From assembly GCA_031835245.1 (NCBI GenBank), contig JAVKOQ010000411.1, forward strand, positions 1 to 41,647: 41,647 nucleotides of DNA, in the 5' to 3' direction. This DNA comes from Balamuthia mandrillaris. Its lineage: Eukaryota > Discosea > Longamoebia > Balamuthiidae. Below the pieces are notes generated by a model. The model saw only the letters and a program-made list of their open reading frames with translations. It did no database searches and was not told where the DNA came from. Shown one piece after another: positions 21,240-30,954 of this stretch. Position numbers and translations under genes: made by a program. Position 1 is the first letter of the stretch. Each line of letters starts with the position of its first letter.

Positions 21240-22376
21240 TTTATTGTTTTCCAGAGTTATCCCATTTATCCCAAGGGAAAAAACAAGAGAGGGAAAAGAG
21301 GTATTGTTTATTGGTAAAAGCCAAGTCCTTTTTTCCAGTTGTAAAGACCACAACAAGCAAACACAGCACACACTTGATGAGTGCGAGAGTGCAAAAACAC
21401 AGTACGTTTGGAAAGTGCAGCAAACTTTTTGCAGAAGTTGTTGATGTGCTCAATACCCATTTGCTCAGACCTGCTGAGAGCATCAAAGATTACATGAGCC
21501 TTAGAAACAATCTAGTTAGTACGAAGACCAGTGACAATATAGTCCACCAAACCAAAGCCAGGATCACCAAGAGCAAACTCTGTTGCAAAATAGCACGAAA
21601 GATATTGTTGTGGCGTGCTGCAGTTGAGTCTAAGTTATGTCCTTCATAACCTGAAGAAACAGAGATAATGTAGCCATCAAAATCCACCAAAAGCAAGCTT
21701 TGAATGAAGTGGCAACCTTTGTCTTTGCGATAAAGCTTGTGTTGGGATACTGCTGGTCAAGGAACTGGATGTATTGTACCATCAATGATTGCCACAACTT
21801 GGTTGCTCATTGAAGATGTTGTTGTTGTCTCTATTCGGTTGGGGATATACTGAAGAAAGTGAACAGCAAGCACAGGGAGAGTTTCTTTGATCACTTGGCT
21901 CACAACAAAGTTGCTTACTCCAAACTCGAATGCCAAAGTGCCATATCCCTCATAGTGTGCAAGCCATTTCAGGCACAAGTAGATCTTATTCTTTAAAGAA
22001 AGACACCTGTCATGTGGGTCAAACAGAGTTAGGAGAGCAAAAAAAAAAAAAAAAGAAAGAAAAAAAAAGTTACAGACTTTAAACTTGAATTCACAGTCAA
22101 ATGTTTTTTGAATGGCTGAAGGTCAAGAACAAGAAGATCAAATACCTCCAAAGAAATGTGAAGGTGTTGTTTGACAAGGTTTGGGTTTTGTTGCACCAGA
22201 GCAACAACATTCACACGTTTAAGCACCAACGGTCTTGATTTGTTTTGGCCTTTGCCTTTACCTTTGTTTGTGTGCAGTGCACTGTGAGTGAGGTGTGGGG
22301 AATAAGTGACATCTGTGTCAAGCAACAACAAAATGCATGCAAGTGTGATGCATTGTCGTCGTTGGTGAATCCGCAT
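21240..22376 (-). pseudogene. Decayed PIF/Harbinger-like DDE transposase
   Basis: Minus-strand blocks read as one DDE_Tnp_4-type transposase. The N-terminal part (22376-~22066) is followed by a T-rich likely intron to ~22015. The core has CLKWLAHYEGYGTLAFEFGV, QVVAIIDGTIHPV (first Asp), LLLVDFDGYIISVSSGYEGH and LGDPGFGLVDYIVTGL (second Asp). IEHINNFCKKFAALSKRTVF then provides the likely Glu region. An in-frame TGA follows IDGTIHPVP and there is a frameshift before the GDPGFG block, so this copy should be inactive. It is divergent from the Myb-like ORF at 22570, the usual Harbinger two-gene arrangement. Terminal inverted repeats were not found by eye. Confidence 0.78.
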
Positions 22377-22569
22377 CTTGTGCAGAAATAGGAAGACGTG
22401 TTTTATTTTTTTTTCTTTTTTCTTTTCCTTTCTTTTCCCTTCTGTTCCCTGCTCATGTCATCATGAATACCAAGAGGGTGACGTATTGGGAAAAAAAAAT
22501 ATCATATTTGCATCGTTCCTCCTTCTTCTGTAGACACCTGCCTGCTGATCGTGTGTTTTACTTCTTGGC

Positions 22570-23472
22570 ATGGCTTCTTTCTCTTCTTCCTCTTCCTCTT
22601 CCTCCTCTTCCTCTTCCTCTACCCCAAGGCGTGCGTCAGGAAGAACCAGTGCCAAACGGACACCGCCTCAATCAACAAAAAGGAGTAGACGTTTCACCAC
22701 GGAAGAAACAGCTCTTTTGGTGCGCCTCTACCAGGTCTACAACAAGAACTGGGACAAGATCTTTGCTGACCCACAACTGAGGGAGCTTTTAGAAGAAAAA
22801 ACGGAGGCTCAGATAAAAGAGCACCTTTCATACCAGCTCACAAAAAAAAATATGAAAACTGCGGGAACCAGAGCAAAAAGAAAGCGAGAGGATATTTGTG
22901 CTGCAATCGAGGCTGCTGAAACAGACGATCTCGAAGTCTCGATGGAAAGCAAAGAAGGCCTTACAGACCAAGAGCAACTGCTGGAAGATTTAGATGCTGA
23001 TGAAGTGGCCAGTTCAGTGAACTCAGCCGAGATAACCAACTTGTCCGATATCTTATCCTTGGCAGCAGAAGAGAAGAATGCAACGAAAGTTCGCAGTCAC
23101 AAGATCCTTGCCAAAGCAGCAGAGCGCAATGCTCAAGTGGACTCCATACGTGCACAGCAAGAAGCCAAAGAGCGATGGGAAGAGGTACGAACTTATCTTC
23201 TCATATCTTTGGTGCACAATATGCAAGAACCCCCTGCCTCCTCCCATAATGCATCCAAACCTTTCTCTGTCAAGCGCTGGGTCAAGGAAGTGCTTGATGA
23301 TGCTACTGCTTCAAGGGAAGTGACAAATGCGTTTCTTGCAGCTAAGTACACTAGCAAAGATGCTGTGTCGGAGCTCACTGAGGAGGATTTACAAGACATC
23401 GAGGTCCATCTTGAACGCCCTTTCACCCATGCAGAAAAAAAAAAGTTGACTATTGCTTCCAACCGCCTTTGA
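22570..23472 (+). CDS. Harbinger-associated Myb/SANT-like DNA-binding protein
   Basis: One uninterrupted 300-codon ORF. After a Ser-rich leader (TCT/TCC repeat), residues ~37-85 (RRFTTEETALLVRLYQVYNK, then KTEAQIKEHLSYQL) resemble a Myb/SANT-like three-helix DNA-binding domain. An acidic middle and a Lys/Glu-rich helical tail follow. PIF/Harbinger elements typically encode such a Myb-like partner that helps the transposase enter the nucleus and bind DNA. The 194-bp head-to-head spacing to the decayed transposase at 22376 supports that role. An AAATAAATTTATT stretch follows the stop. Unlike its neighbour it has no visible disruption. A domesticated host gene is possible but unproven. Confidence 0.7.
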   Translation: MASFSSSSSSSSSSSSSTPRRASGRTSAKRTPPQSTKRSRRFTTEETALLVRLYQVYNKNWDKIFADPQLRELLEEKTEAQIKEHLSYQLTKKNMKTAGTRAKRKREDICAAIEAAETDDLEVSMESKEGLTDQEQLLEDLDADEVASSVNSAEITNLSDILSLAAEEKNATKVRSHKILAKAAERNAQVDSIRAQQEAKERWEEVRTYLLISLVHNMQEPPASSHNASKPFSVKRWVKEVLDDATASREVTNAFLAAKYTSKDAVSELTEEDLQDIEVHLERPFTHAEKKKLTIASNRL

Positions 23473-23780
23473 AGCTAAATAAATTTATTTTTTTCTTGGA
23501 TATACTTCTTTTTTACCCCTCCTAATAACTGGATAAATTCGGAAAACGATAAAACATTGGTATATTTATACTGGTTATACTGCTGTGATAAGATATCTAT
23601 TATCATGAGATGGTTTTGGTGAAGGTGGAGAGGGCTGGGGTGTAGTGGTGTTTAAGTGGAATGGAGAAGAAGCTGGTTTGTTGGAGGGTATGCGTTGCTA
23701 GCAGCAATGAATGAATAAATGAATGAAAGATAGCAAAAGGAAATGTTTACTTAACTTCAATGCCATAGAAACCAATGCAC
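23473..23780. other. Downstream flank of the first Harbinger-like element
   Basis: AT-rich sequence with AATGAATGAATAAATGAATGAA (23706-23727). The right end of the element must lie here or nearby, but I could not match it to the left flank near 21180-21230. Confidence 0.35.
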
Positions 23781-23781
23781 T

Positions 23782-24300
23782 TTAGAAAAGGCATACTTGA
23801 ATTGCCTGGTGAAAAGCATTATCTCCAGATAAGCCTTGTTTCTCAAAGAACTCTGCATCATACTCGCCACTGTTCACCTGATCTTGGACTTCCTCCAAGT
23901 GGGCTAAAGGAATCTCTTTTTCAGTATGATACAATTCCAGTTCTTCATGCATAGCTTTTTGACCAATGTGTTTCCATTTCTTCATGTGCACATTTAATGA
24001 GGAAAAGTAGTAGTGACAAGAGAGAGAAAGAAAAGATTGCAATGCAACTTTTACCAATCTTTTGAAGTTGGTTACAGAACATTCTTGCTTGGGATTCTCG
24101 AGGTGCCTTGTCCATATCTCTTTCAAGGCTGCCAACAAGGCTTCATCTGATAAGAAGCTTGGCATTTTCTCTCTGAAGTAGTAAGGAGTAAACACCCAGC
24201 CCCCTTTCTCTTTGTCCTTCTCCTGAATATAACTCCAAGGCTCTGGGAATTTCTGCATTTTGTTTGCCATTGTTTTCAAACATTGAACATCGAAGCGCTG
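23782..24300 (-). other. Open reading stretch of unknown origin next to hairpin repeats
   Basis: About 150 codons remain open on the minus strand (MQKFPEPWSYIQEKDKEKGG, EALLAALKEIWTRHLENPKQ, ELELYHTEKEIPLAHLEEVQ). The composition is protein-like, not simple repeat, with amphipathic helix character. The upstream part of the same frame runs into the hairpin repeat. I recognise no family. It is probably a fragment of a transposon gene. Confidence 0.3.
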
Positions 24301-24600
24301 TAGAGTGCAGATCAGCCTGTTTCTGCTCTCTTTTCTTTTGTATGACAGGCATGGGCTGTGCCATATGGTGCAGCTCAGCCTTTTTCTGCAATTTTTCTTT
24401 TGTATGGCATGCATGGGCTGTGCCATATGGTGCAGATCAGCCTTTTTCCACAATTTTTTCTTTTGTATGGCAGGCATAAGCTGTGCCATATGGCCTAGTT
24501 TGGCACTCCACTACCTATTTGCAAACCAAAGCCTGGCTCACAGTGTACTTTGCCAATATGGGTGAATCCATGCCAATGATATTGAATCAAAAAGCCTTCC
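24296..24600. repeat. Hairpin-core repeat cluster 3 plus inverted DUF7869-gene fragment
   Basis: Two full cores and two partial cores (CTGTGCCATATGGTGCAG type, about 62 bp apart) alternate with TTTTCTTTTGTATGGCAGGCA, the reverse complement of the cluster 1 spacer. They run directly into 24485-24600, which is the inverted equivalent of about 17580-17690 of the decayed DUF7869 gene (encoding FANQSLAHSVLCQYG on the plus strand here). Confidence 0.8.
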
Positions 24601-25145
24601 CATCGTCATCACCATCATCATTGTCATTGCCTTTGCTGTTGTTGTTGTCATTGCTGTTGTCGTTGCCATAGCAGACGTGGTGCCATTGTTGTTGTCATTG
24701 TTATTGTTGTTGTTGTTGTTGTCATTGTCATTGTCATTCCCATTGCTATTGTCATTGCCATCACTGTTGTTGTTGTCATTGTTGTTGTTGTTGTTGTTGT
24801 CATTGTCATTGTTGTCATTGTCATAGTCATTCCCATTGCTATTGTCATCACCATCACTGTTTCCAGTGTTGTTACCATCATGGTTGTTGCCTTTGCCACT
24901 ACTATCGTTCCCATTGCTGTTGTTGTTGCTGTTGTGGTTGCCATTGCTGTTGCCATCACTGTAGTCATCATTGTCATTGTTGTTCCCATTGCTGTTGTCA
25001 TCGCCATCAACATTGTCATTGCTGTTGTCATTGCCATTATGGTTGCCATTGTTGTTGATATTGCTGTTGTCATTAACCATCACTATTGCTGTTGTTGTTA
25101 TCATCATCATGTCATTGTCATTGTCATTGTCATTGTCATTATGCT
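24600..25145. repeat. Hexanucleotide-type (TTGTCA/GTTGTC) simple-sequence array
   Basis: About 540 bp of degenerate units built from ATTGTC, GTTGTT and ATTGCC. The minus strand stays open for 242 codons of Asn/Asp/Gly, and the other minus frame for Met/Thr repeats. Absence of stops follows from the unit, so a protein is not inferred. Confidence 0.9.
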
Positions 25146-25304
25146 TTTGAAGAAAACATTGTTTACATATCCATTCTGTTTCACAACATTTGTTGATGGG
25201 GAAGGGTAAGAAAATTTGGTATCCAAGAAAGTGTTGACAGGAAGTCATAATGAGCAGTGTTATCAAAGAAACCTACACTAATGAACCAATGTGTTGGAAA
25301 ACCA

Positions 25305-25880
25305 ATCATTAGCAAGTGCTCACACATGCACAAATCAAAGAATAACATAAAGATGGGGAAGAGAAAATGATTTGTTGGAAGTGCACACGCATGCACAGAT
25401 TGAAGAAAAACAAAAAGATGGAGAAAAAATGATTTGTTGGAAGTGCGCACACATGCACAGATTGAAGAAAAACAAAAAGATGGAGAAAAAATGATTTGTT
25501 GGAAGTGCGCACGCATGCGCAGATTGAAGAAAAACAAAAAGATGAGGAAGAGAAAATGATTTATTAGAAGTGCGCACACGTGCGCAGATCGAAGATGAGG
25601 AAAGAGAAAATGATTTGTTAGACATGTGCACACGTGCGCAGAGTGAAGATGAGGAGAGAAAATGATTTGTTAGACATGTGCACATGTGCGCAGAGTGAAG
25701 ATGAGGAGAGAAAATGATTTATAACAAGTGCTCACATGTGCACAGACTGAAGCAATGAGGAAAAAAAAGATTTATAGGAAGTGCGCATGCATGTGCAGAT
25801 TGAAGAAAAACGAAAAAAAGGGGGAGAGAAAATGATTTGAAGAAGTGCACACACATGCGCAGATTGAAGAAAAACAAAAG
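25305..25880. repeat. ~60-bp minisatellite with alternating purine-pyrimidine cores
   Basis: About ten units of the form GAAAATGATTTGTTGGAAGTGC, GCACACRTGCGCAG, ATTGAAGAAAAACAAAAAGA. Spacing falls from ~61 bp at the left to ~53 bp in the middle, where AAAACAAAAAG is lost. Cores such as GTGCGCACACGTGCGCAG are alternating purine-pyrimidine and nearly palindromic. ORFs across it repeat NKSF/FLQS peptides and change frame between units, so they are not genes. Confidence 0.9.
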
Positions 25881-26645
25881 CGCACACATATAGCTTGCAG
25901 AAAAAGATTACCTCGCCAACTTGAAGTTTGCAGCAGGCAGCAGACAACTAAAGTTCGTTTCCTATTTTCTTCTTCCCTTTCTCCCCTTTTTTCTTTCGCT
26001 TATGTCGACAAAAATCCAACTGGACACCGATGGAAGCAGGCAGCGATCTGCCAATCCTTTATTTCTTTATGATGGCATTCATCAGTGAGCTACCAGGAAG
26101 GAAAGGGTAAAGGAAGGCTGGTCAAGGCCTTGTTGATAGCTAAAGTGGTTCCACCAGGAGAAAAGCAATGACCTACATTTTTTTAAAGTACAATGACCCT
26201 ATCAGCTAGTACAACACAGACCAGGACTTCTGATTGCGGCCAACATCCCAGTGAAAAACCGCTTTTTTGAAGGGAACTACACTGGTAATATTATCTTGGA
26301 AGGTTTTACCATTTGTATCTTAGGCAATATTATAAAAACTGGTATTTTGGCCCAGCTCAGTGTTATACTTAAAAGCCTTGACCATTGTTTTATACACAAA
26401 TGTTATCAAAAGGGATAATACTTTACATATTAATAAAGTTAGTGACAGGTTAAGTGTTTTTTTTGTTATCTTTTAAGCAATACTAAAGATTCTTTATTGT
26501 TTTCTTGTTTTCATTTAAAATACACTTTCTTTCGTTCACTTTTTTGTTTCCTTTGTTAAATCAAGCTTCACAAACATTTTTTAAATTTACTAGTAACAAG
26601 TTTTTCTCTTTTTTTTAAACAAAATGAACATCATTAGATAACTTT
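25881..26645. other. AT-rich non-coding stretch
   Basis: It follows the minisatellite and precedes the LINE 3' end. It contains T-rich blocks (26450-26640) and no supportable gene or RNA. Confidence 0.4.
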
Positions 26646-26646
26646 T

Positions 26647-28003
26647 TTTTAGTAGTAATAAGAAGTTTATTTGCTCTGAGAGCAACACCAATCTATACAT
26701 AAAAAGTAAGCATTGTACATACATAGTGTACTCTTACTTCTCTTACTCCCTCATCCTCGATGCCTTTCCAATTGTTCTGATAGTTCACAAGTGAAAGGTG
26801 TTGAATGAGATTTCAGACTAACTTTGTATCATCTTGCTATCCTTTTTCTTTCCCTTTCCTTTCTTCTCTTTTCTTTGCTTTTACATTACTTCCAAAGATT
26901 GATAAAATGCAGAAGAACTTCCATGCTTCCAACTTGCTCTTGCTGCCCATAATCTCCAGACTCTTTTACAACTTTGCTTACATTGTTCCATCTCTTGATC
27001 TCTGTTGCATTTCTTTCCACTTGACAAGAGCTTTGTTGTACAGTCCTCTATAATCAGCTTTCTAACTTGTTCTTCATTTCCATTGTCCACACTCCAGATT
27101 CTAAAGCGATCTTCCCAAAGATTTGGACATCTTAACAGGAAGTGTTCTGCTGTTTCTTCCTCAGCACCACATGCAGGGCACTTACTATCCTCCTCAGACT
27201 GCTGAATGGCTCCCCACTTTTTTCCAATGGGCAGTCCACCACAACGAATAGCATTCATCAAACGTTCTTTCCTTGGGTTGGTAATCACTAAGCTCCGTTG
27301 TTGTCCAACCAAACAACTTCCATTTGTCAAGAAGTTATGCCATAGCCATGCTCTTGTTCCTCTTTCTCCTTCAGCTGCATACTCCACCTTGGCTACTCGA
27401 GTTAAGGCCCTCATCCTCTTGGCTTTCTTTTCAACAACACTCGTCCCTTCACCTCCCTCACCTTCATTCTTCTCACCTTCCTCTTCTCTTGCTTGGCTTA
27501 CCTCTTCAAGTAGCTCAAAGTGGCCATCTTGCCTCTCAGCATGACGAATTACTGCTTGTCTTTCCAACTCACAGTAGGCCTTGATGGTCAACCAGCCCAA
27601 TTCTGCTCTACAAACCCCCGCCACAGTCCTTCGATGAACTTGCAATACACTTCTTGCTGTCTCATTCCACACAGCTTCGATCTTCTTCCACCATGATTTG
27701 GAAAGCTCTGTCATGCATAGTCCATATGACAAGGTAGACTTGACAATAGCCTCTGCAGCAATCTGGGCAGTGCGTGTACCAAGGCCTTGAGCAATGGCTC
27801 CCCGCTGCCTAAGGCTGTAGAGGGCTTGCTTGGCCTTGGTGATCCTCTCCTTGGCATGAGTTGTCCATTCCCCACTTTCTTCAAACCACAGTCCCAGGTA
27901 CTTGGCCTCCTTCACACGTTTCACAGCCTCCCCCTTAAGTCTCCACTCTTGAAAATGAGCCTTGTTTTTATTAACATTATAAATATTTGATATTCAATAA
28001 CTA
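26647..28003 (-). mobile_element. 5'-truncated non-LTR retrotransposon (LINE)
   Basis: The minus strand encodes the C-terminal part of a LINE ORF2-like protein, open from ~27990 to a TAA at 26881 (about 370 codons). It starts within the last part of the reverse transcriptase (NVNKNKAHFQEW, VKEAKYLGLWFE). It continues through the thumb/connection (LSYGLCMTELS) to a zf-RVT-type knuckle, CPACGAEEETAEHFLLRCP, near the C terminus. The 3' UTR carries a conserved ~110-bp end (26655-26770) finishing AGAGCAAATAAACTTCTTATTACTACT followed by an A run, so this is an authentic 3' terminus. The 5' side stops at the inverted repeat of the Harbinger-type element at 28004. No endonuclease domain is present, so the copy cannot move by itself. 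Confidence 0.88.
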
Positions 28004-28265
28004 TGAGTGAAAATGGGCATGATTGGGTGGTTAACGTCTGGCTAGATTGTTTTCGTGGAGAATAAAATCATATCCAGGTTTCCTTAATCCTCCGAACGGG
28101 ATGATGACGTCAAATGTGATATACTTTTTCTATGGAGCCAAATAAGATAATCCGAAATGTAATATTTCCGGTGGCAAACGTAACCGCTTTGCGGTTGTGC
28201 ACTGTTACGCCTGTTTTTCCGCAGCGAACGAACAAAGTGAAGAGACAAAACACGCGTGTATCAAC

Positions 28266-28445
28266 ATGGCTACTGGAAGAAGACAACGTACTCGTGTTTG
28301 CCGTTTGGAGGAGCTTGCGGTTCAACGGCGACAAGAGGAGGCTCAAACCTCAGAAAGGGCAGAGCGAGAGATGGGAGAGGAAACAGATGATGATGACGAT
28401 GAAGAAGAGTTTCAACACCTCTTTCAAGACGGAAGAGTCTACTGA
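28266..28445 (+). CDS. Small acidic ORF1 of the Harbinger-type element
   Basis: A 59-residue ORF starting MATGRRQRTRVCRLEELAVQ and ending in an acidic tract (EETDDDDDEEEF). It stops 6 bp before the transposase ATG. It has a basic N-terminal end and acidic C-terminal end and no recognised domain. It may be an accessory protein or the first exon of a transposase joined by splicing. The upstream frame is open to 28197, so the start is not certain. Confidence 0.5.
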   Translation: MATGRRQRTRVCRLEELAVQRRQEEAQTSERAEREMGEETDDDDDEEEFQHLFQDGRVY

Positions 28446-28451
28446 GCCATA

Positions 28452-29519
28452 ATGGAAAGCAACTCTTGGGATATCTTTTTGCCACTCTCTGAGAGGGTAG
28501 TTTTGGACCTTTCAAGGGAGAGCAAACCTTATGTGTTGCGTCATCGAACCCGTGGAAGGACTCCTAAACTTTCTTGGTTGGATCATATCTTGCTGCTCCT
28601 CCTTGTCTATTGCCTGGCCTGCACTTTCGATGACCTGGCAGGATGCTTTCGACTAAAACAAACCACCGTGGAAGCTGCGATAAACAGGATCCGGCCCATC
28701 CTTTTGGAAGTGCTTGAGGACAGATGGTGGCAAGGCAATCGTTGCCGACCAATCCCTTTGATGGACAAGGATGAAACGCTCTCTCAATACGCTCACATTG
28801 CCCTCCTTGTTGACTCTACCAGTGTGGAAGTCTTTTGTCCAAACAACTCTCGGTTTGAGGAAGGCAAACACTACTTTGATGGAAAGAATAGAATCTATGC
28901 GTTGAAGAAGGAAGTTGCGGTGATGGCCTCTCCTCCTCACTTTGCTCTGTTCTCCTTTCCTGGAGCACCTGGAGCCCGACATGACTACTCCATTCTCAAA
29001 GAGCACTACTCGGCCTACATCCCATACCTTACCAAAAGTGCCCAAGAGACTGCCATGATCCACCGTGTTGATGGTAATGAAACAAGCTGGAGTGCATTGT
29101 TTGACAAAGGTTATGTTGGCCCAGCTCAAGATACTCCTGGTTTTCAAAGAATAACTATCAAAAAACAATCTCAGGTGAGGACAGCAGCAGAACGTTTTCA
29201 AAACAGAGAGCTAGCAAAGCTTCGGGTGCCTATAGAATGCTTTTTTGGACGAATGTACAAGCTTTGGGCCTTTCTACGCAAGCCCTATCCCTATGACCAC
29301 AACAAGTTTGATGCTGACATTGATCTTCTCATCCTTCTTACCAATGAGCATTTACTTTCTGCCCATCCGTTAGCGGTTGATGAGTGCCAATATTATCGTG
29401 CTCAAATGCGAGAAAGAAAAGAAAACGCAATTGAGAGAGAAAATAAAAGAAAAGAAGCAAAAAGAAGATATTTAGAAAATACAAGAAAGCGCAGATATGA
29501 GCAGTATGAGGACTTTTAA
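28452..29519 (+). CDS. DDE_Tnp_4-type transposase, apparently intact
   Basis: A 355-residue single-exon ORF. A helix-turn-helix-like region (LACTFDDLAGCFRLKQTTVE, residues ~56-75) precedes the RNase H-fold core. The core has HIALLVDSTSVEVFCP (Asp near residue 118), FSFPGAPGARHDYSIL, SALFDKGYVGP (second Asp) and VPIECFFGRMYKLWAFLR (Glu). The spacing fits the DDE_Tnp_4 family of PIF/Harbinger-related transposases. The tail is Arg/Lys/Glu-rich. There is no internal stop. With intact inverted repeats around it, this could be a recently active copy. Confidence 0.92.
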   Translation: MESNSWDIFLPLSERVVLDLSRESKPYVLRHRTRGRTPKLSWLDHILLLLLVYCLACTFDDLAGCFRLKQTTVEAAINRIRPILLEVLEDRWWQGNRCRPIPLMDKDETLSQYAHIALLVDSTSVEVFCPNNSRFEEGKHYFDGKNRIYALKKEVAVMASPPHFALFSFPGAPGARHDYSILKEHYSAYIPYLTKSAQETAMIHRVDGNETSWSALFDKGYVGPAQDTPGFQRITIKKQSQVRTAAERFQNRELAKLRVPIECFFGRMYKLWAFLRKPYPYDHNKFDADIDLLILLTNEHLLSAHPLAVDECQYYRAQMRERKENAIERENKRKEAKRRYLENTRKRRYEQYEDF

Positions 29520-29933
29520 ACTTGTTTTATGTTTGTTTTACTTCAAAACTTCAAAAACAATGAATATTTTTTTTAACTCTTTAATCCACATTCTTCTATA
29601 AACACCTTTTTTTGGGGGCAAAAACCAACTACGTCCTCTCTAGTTTTTTATCATTTACTTGACAACTATGAAGTCCTCCATGCAGGGGGTTATTTTCAAT
29701 TTGAGGATAGCCTTATCCGGGAAATGATTTTATTCTCCGCGAAAATAATCCGGCCAGATGTTAACCACCCAATCATGCCCATTTTCACTCAATGAACACA
29801 AAAATTATTAATAAAATTAATTTCAAATGTTTTTTTTTCAAAAATAATTCATAAATATTTATCAAAAATAATTTCCAAAAAGGGGCGCCCTTTTTTGTTT
29901 AGAACATGTTTGGAGTAGTAGTAATAATAAGAA

Positions 29934-30050
29934 GTTTATTTGCTCTGAGAGCAACACCAATCTATACCTAAAAAGTAAGCATTATACATACATAATGTAC
30001 TCTTACTTCTCTAACTCCCTCATCCTCAATGCCTGACTACTGGAGTAATT
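29934..30050 (-). mobile_element. LINE 3'-end copy
   Basis: About 100 bp nearly identical to the 3' terminus at 26655-26770 (AGTAGTAATA..., TTTATTTGCTCTGAGAGCAA), in the same orientation. It is an extremely 5'-truncated copy of the same LINE family. Confidence 0.8.
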
Positions 30051-30239
30051 CAGGTTATATCAGTGAGAGAAAGAGAAAGAGAGAACAGAGCAAGAGATTT
30101 CCTACTACAGTAATTGAAAGTGGCAAGTAAAGCAAACAAGCCACCATTTCCCCTTCATACCTTTCCAACTTCTTTCAACATGGAGTCTCCTTAGCCTCCA
30201 GAACTTCAAAAGGCCATTGTAAATCGCATCAAATAGGCC

Positions 30240-30500
30240 CTCTGCAACAGTGACCCTTTTGGAAATAGAACTGCAATGAAGCTATCAGTGCCCTTTGCTC
30301 TATCTTCAGCTCTCCTCCAGTTCTGAGCAAGCCAGACCTCAGTCTTCCCTTCCTTGTTAGTACTGATGCTTCCCAATATGGCATTGGTGCTGTGCTCTAT
30401 CAACAGTCAGCAGATGGTATTTGCCATTATAATGCCTTTGCTAGTCATACCCTCAACTTTGCTCAACGAAACTATCTGAGATTCACATGTACTGGTAGCA
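30240..30500 (+). mobile_element. Ty3/gypsy-like LTR retrotransposon fossil (RNase H fragment)
   Basis: A short plus-strand stretch resembles the RNase H region of Ty3/gypsy polyproteins (FLVSTDASQYGIGAVLYQQS followed by an HTLNFAQRNY-like segment). No LTRs, integrase or capsid region are recognisable nearby. It is an old, broken fossil, probably truncated by later LINE insertions. Confidence 0.65.
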
Positions 30501-30726
30501 GCAAAGCAATCATCCAGTGATTTCGGTCTCCCAGAAAAGAAGGCTAAAAGAAACCATCGTTTCAAACCTTGTTGAAGAGATTGGCAGCACCTTCATGGCC
30601 AGTGAGATTATTATTAAAATTGTGTATCTTCCTCTAGAAGGTACCATGGACAACTTTAAGGTTGCCTTGGCTGTGATCAAGAAGAAAATTCTATTTTTAT
30701 TGGTTAAACAAGAAAAACCCTTAGCA

Positions 30727-30840
30727 GTAGTAATAAGAAGTTTATTTGCTCTGAGAACAACACCAATCTATACCTAAAAAGTAAGCATTGTACATACATA
30801 GTGTACTCTTACTTCTTGTACTTCCTCATCCTCAATGGCA
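30727..30840 (-). mobile_element. LINE 3'-end copy
   Basis: It repeats the 26655-26770 terminus with a few differences, in the same orientation, and is truncated to about 110 bp. Confidence 0.8.
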
Positions 30841-30954
30841 ATGGCCAGCAGCTTCTTGACTGTTGAAAATGTCTGTTTTAGTCTAAAAGCTCATTCAACA
30901 CCTTTCACTTGTTTTAGTGTATAATTTAGAAGGAATCAAGGATACAGGAGTAAA

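Larger units (their letters stand above)
28004..29791 (+). mobile_element. Harbinger-type DNA transposon with 67-bp terminal inverted repeats
   Basis: The 1.79-kb element is bounded by inverted repeats 28004-28070 and 29725-29791, both starting TGAGTGAAAATGGGCATGAT. They differ at 5 of 67 positions, all transitions. It carries two plus-strand ORFs separated by 6 bp, and both look intact. A target-site duplication could not be fixed by eye. The left end abuts LINE coding sequence. Confidence 0.92.

Noticed and set aside
24538-25266. 242-codon Asn/Asp/Gly-rich protein
   Set aside because: It is fully explained by the hexanucleotide array, and the alternative minus frame is also open for the same reason.
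25305-25880. Coding genes on the minus strand with repeated NKSF/FLQS peptides
   Set aside because: The peptides are translations of the minisatellite and switch frame between units. No initiation context or splice logic.
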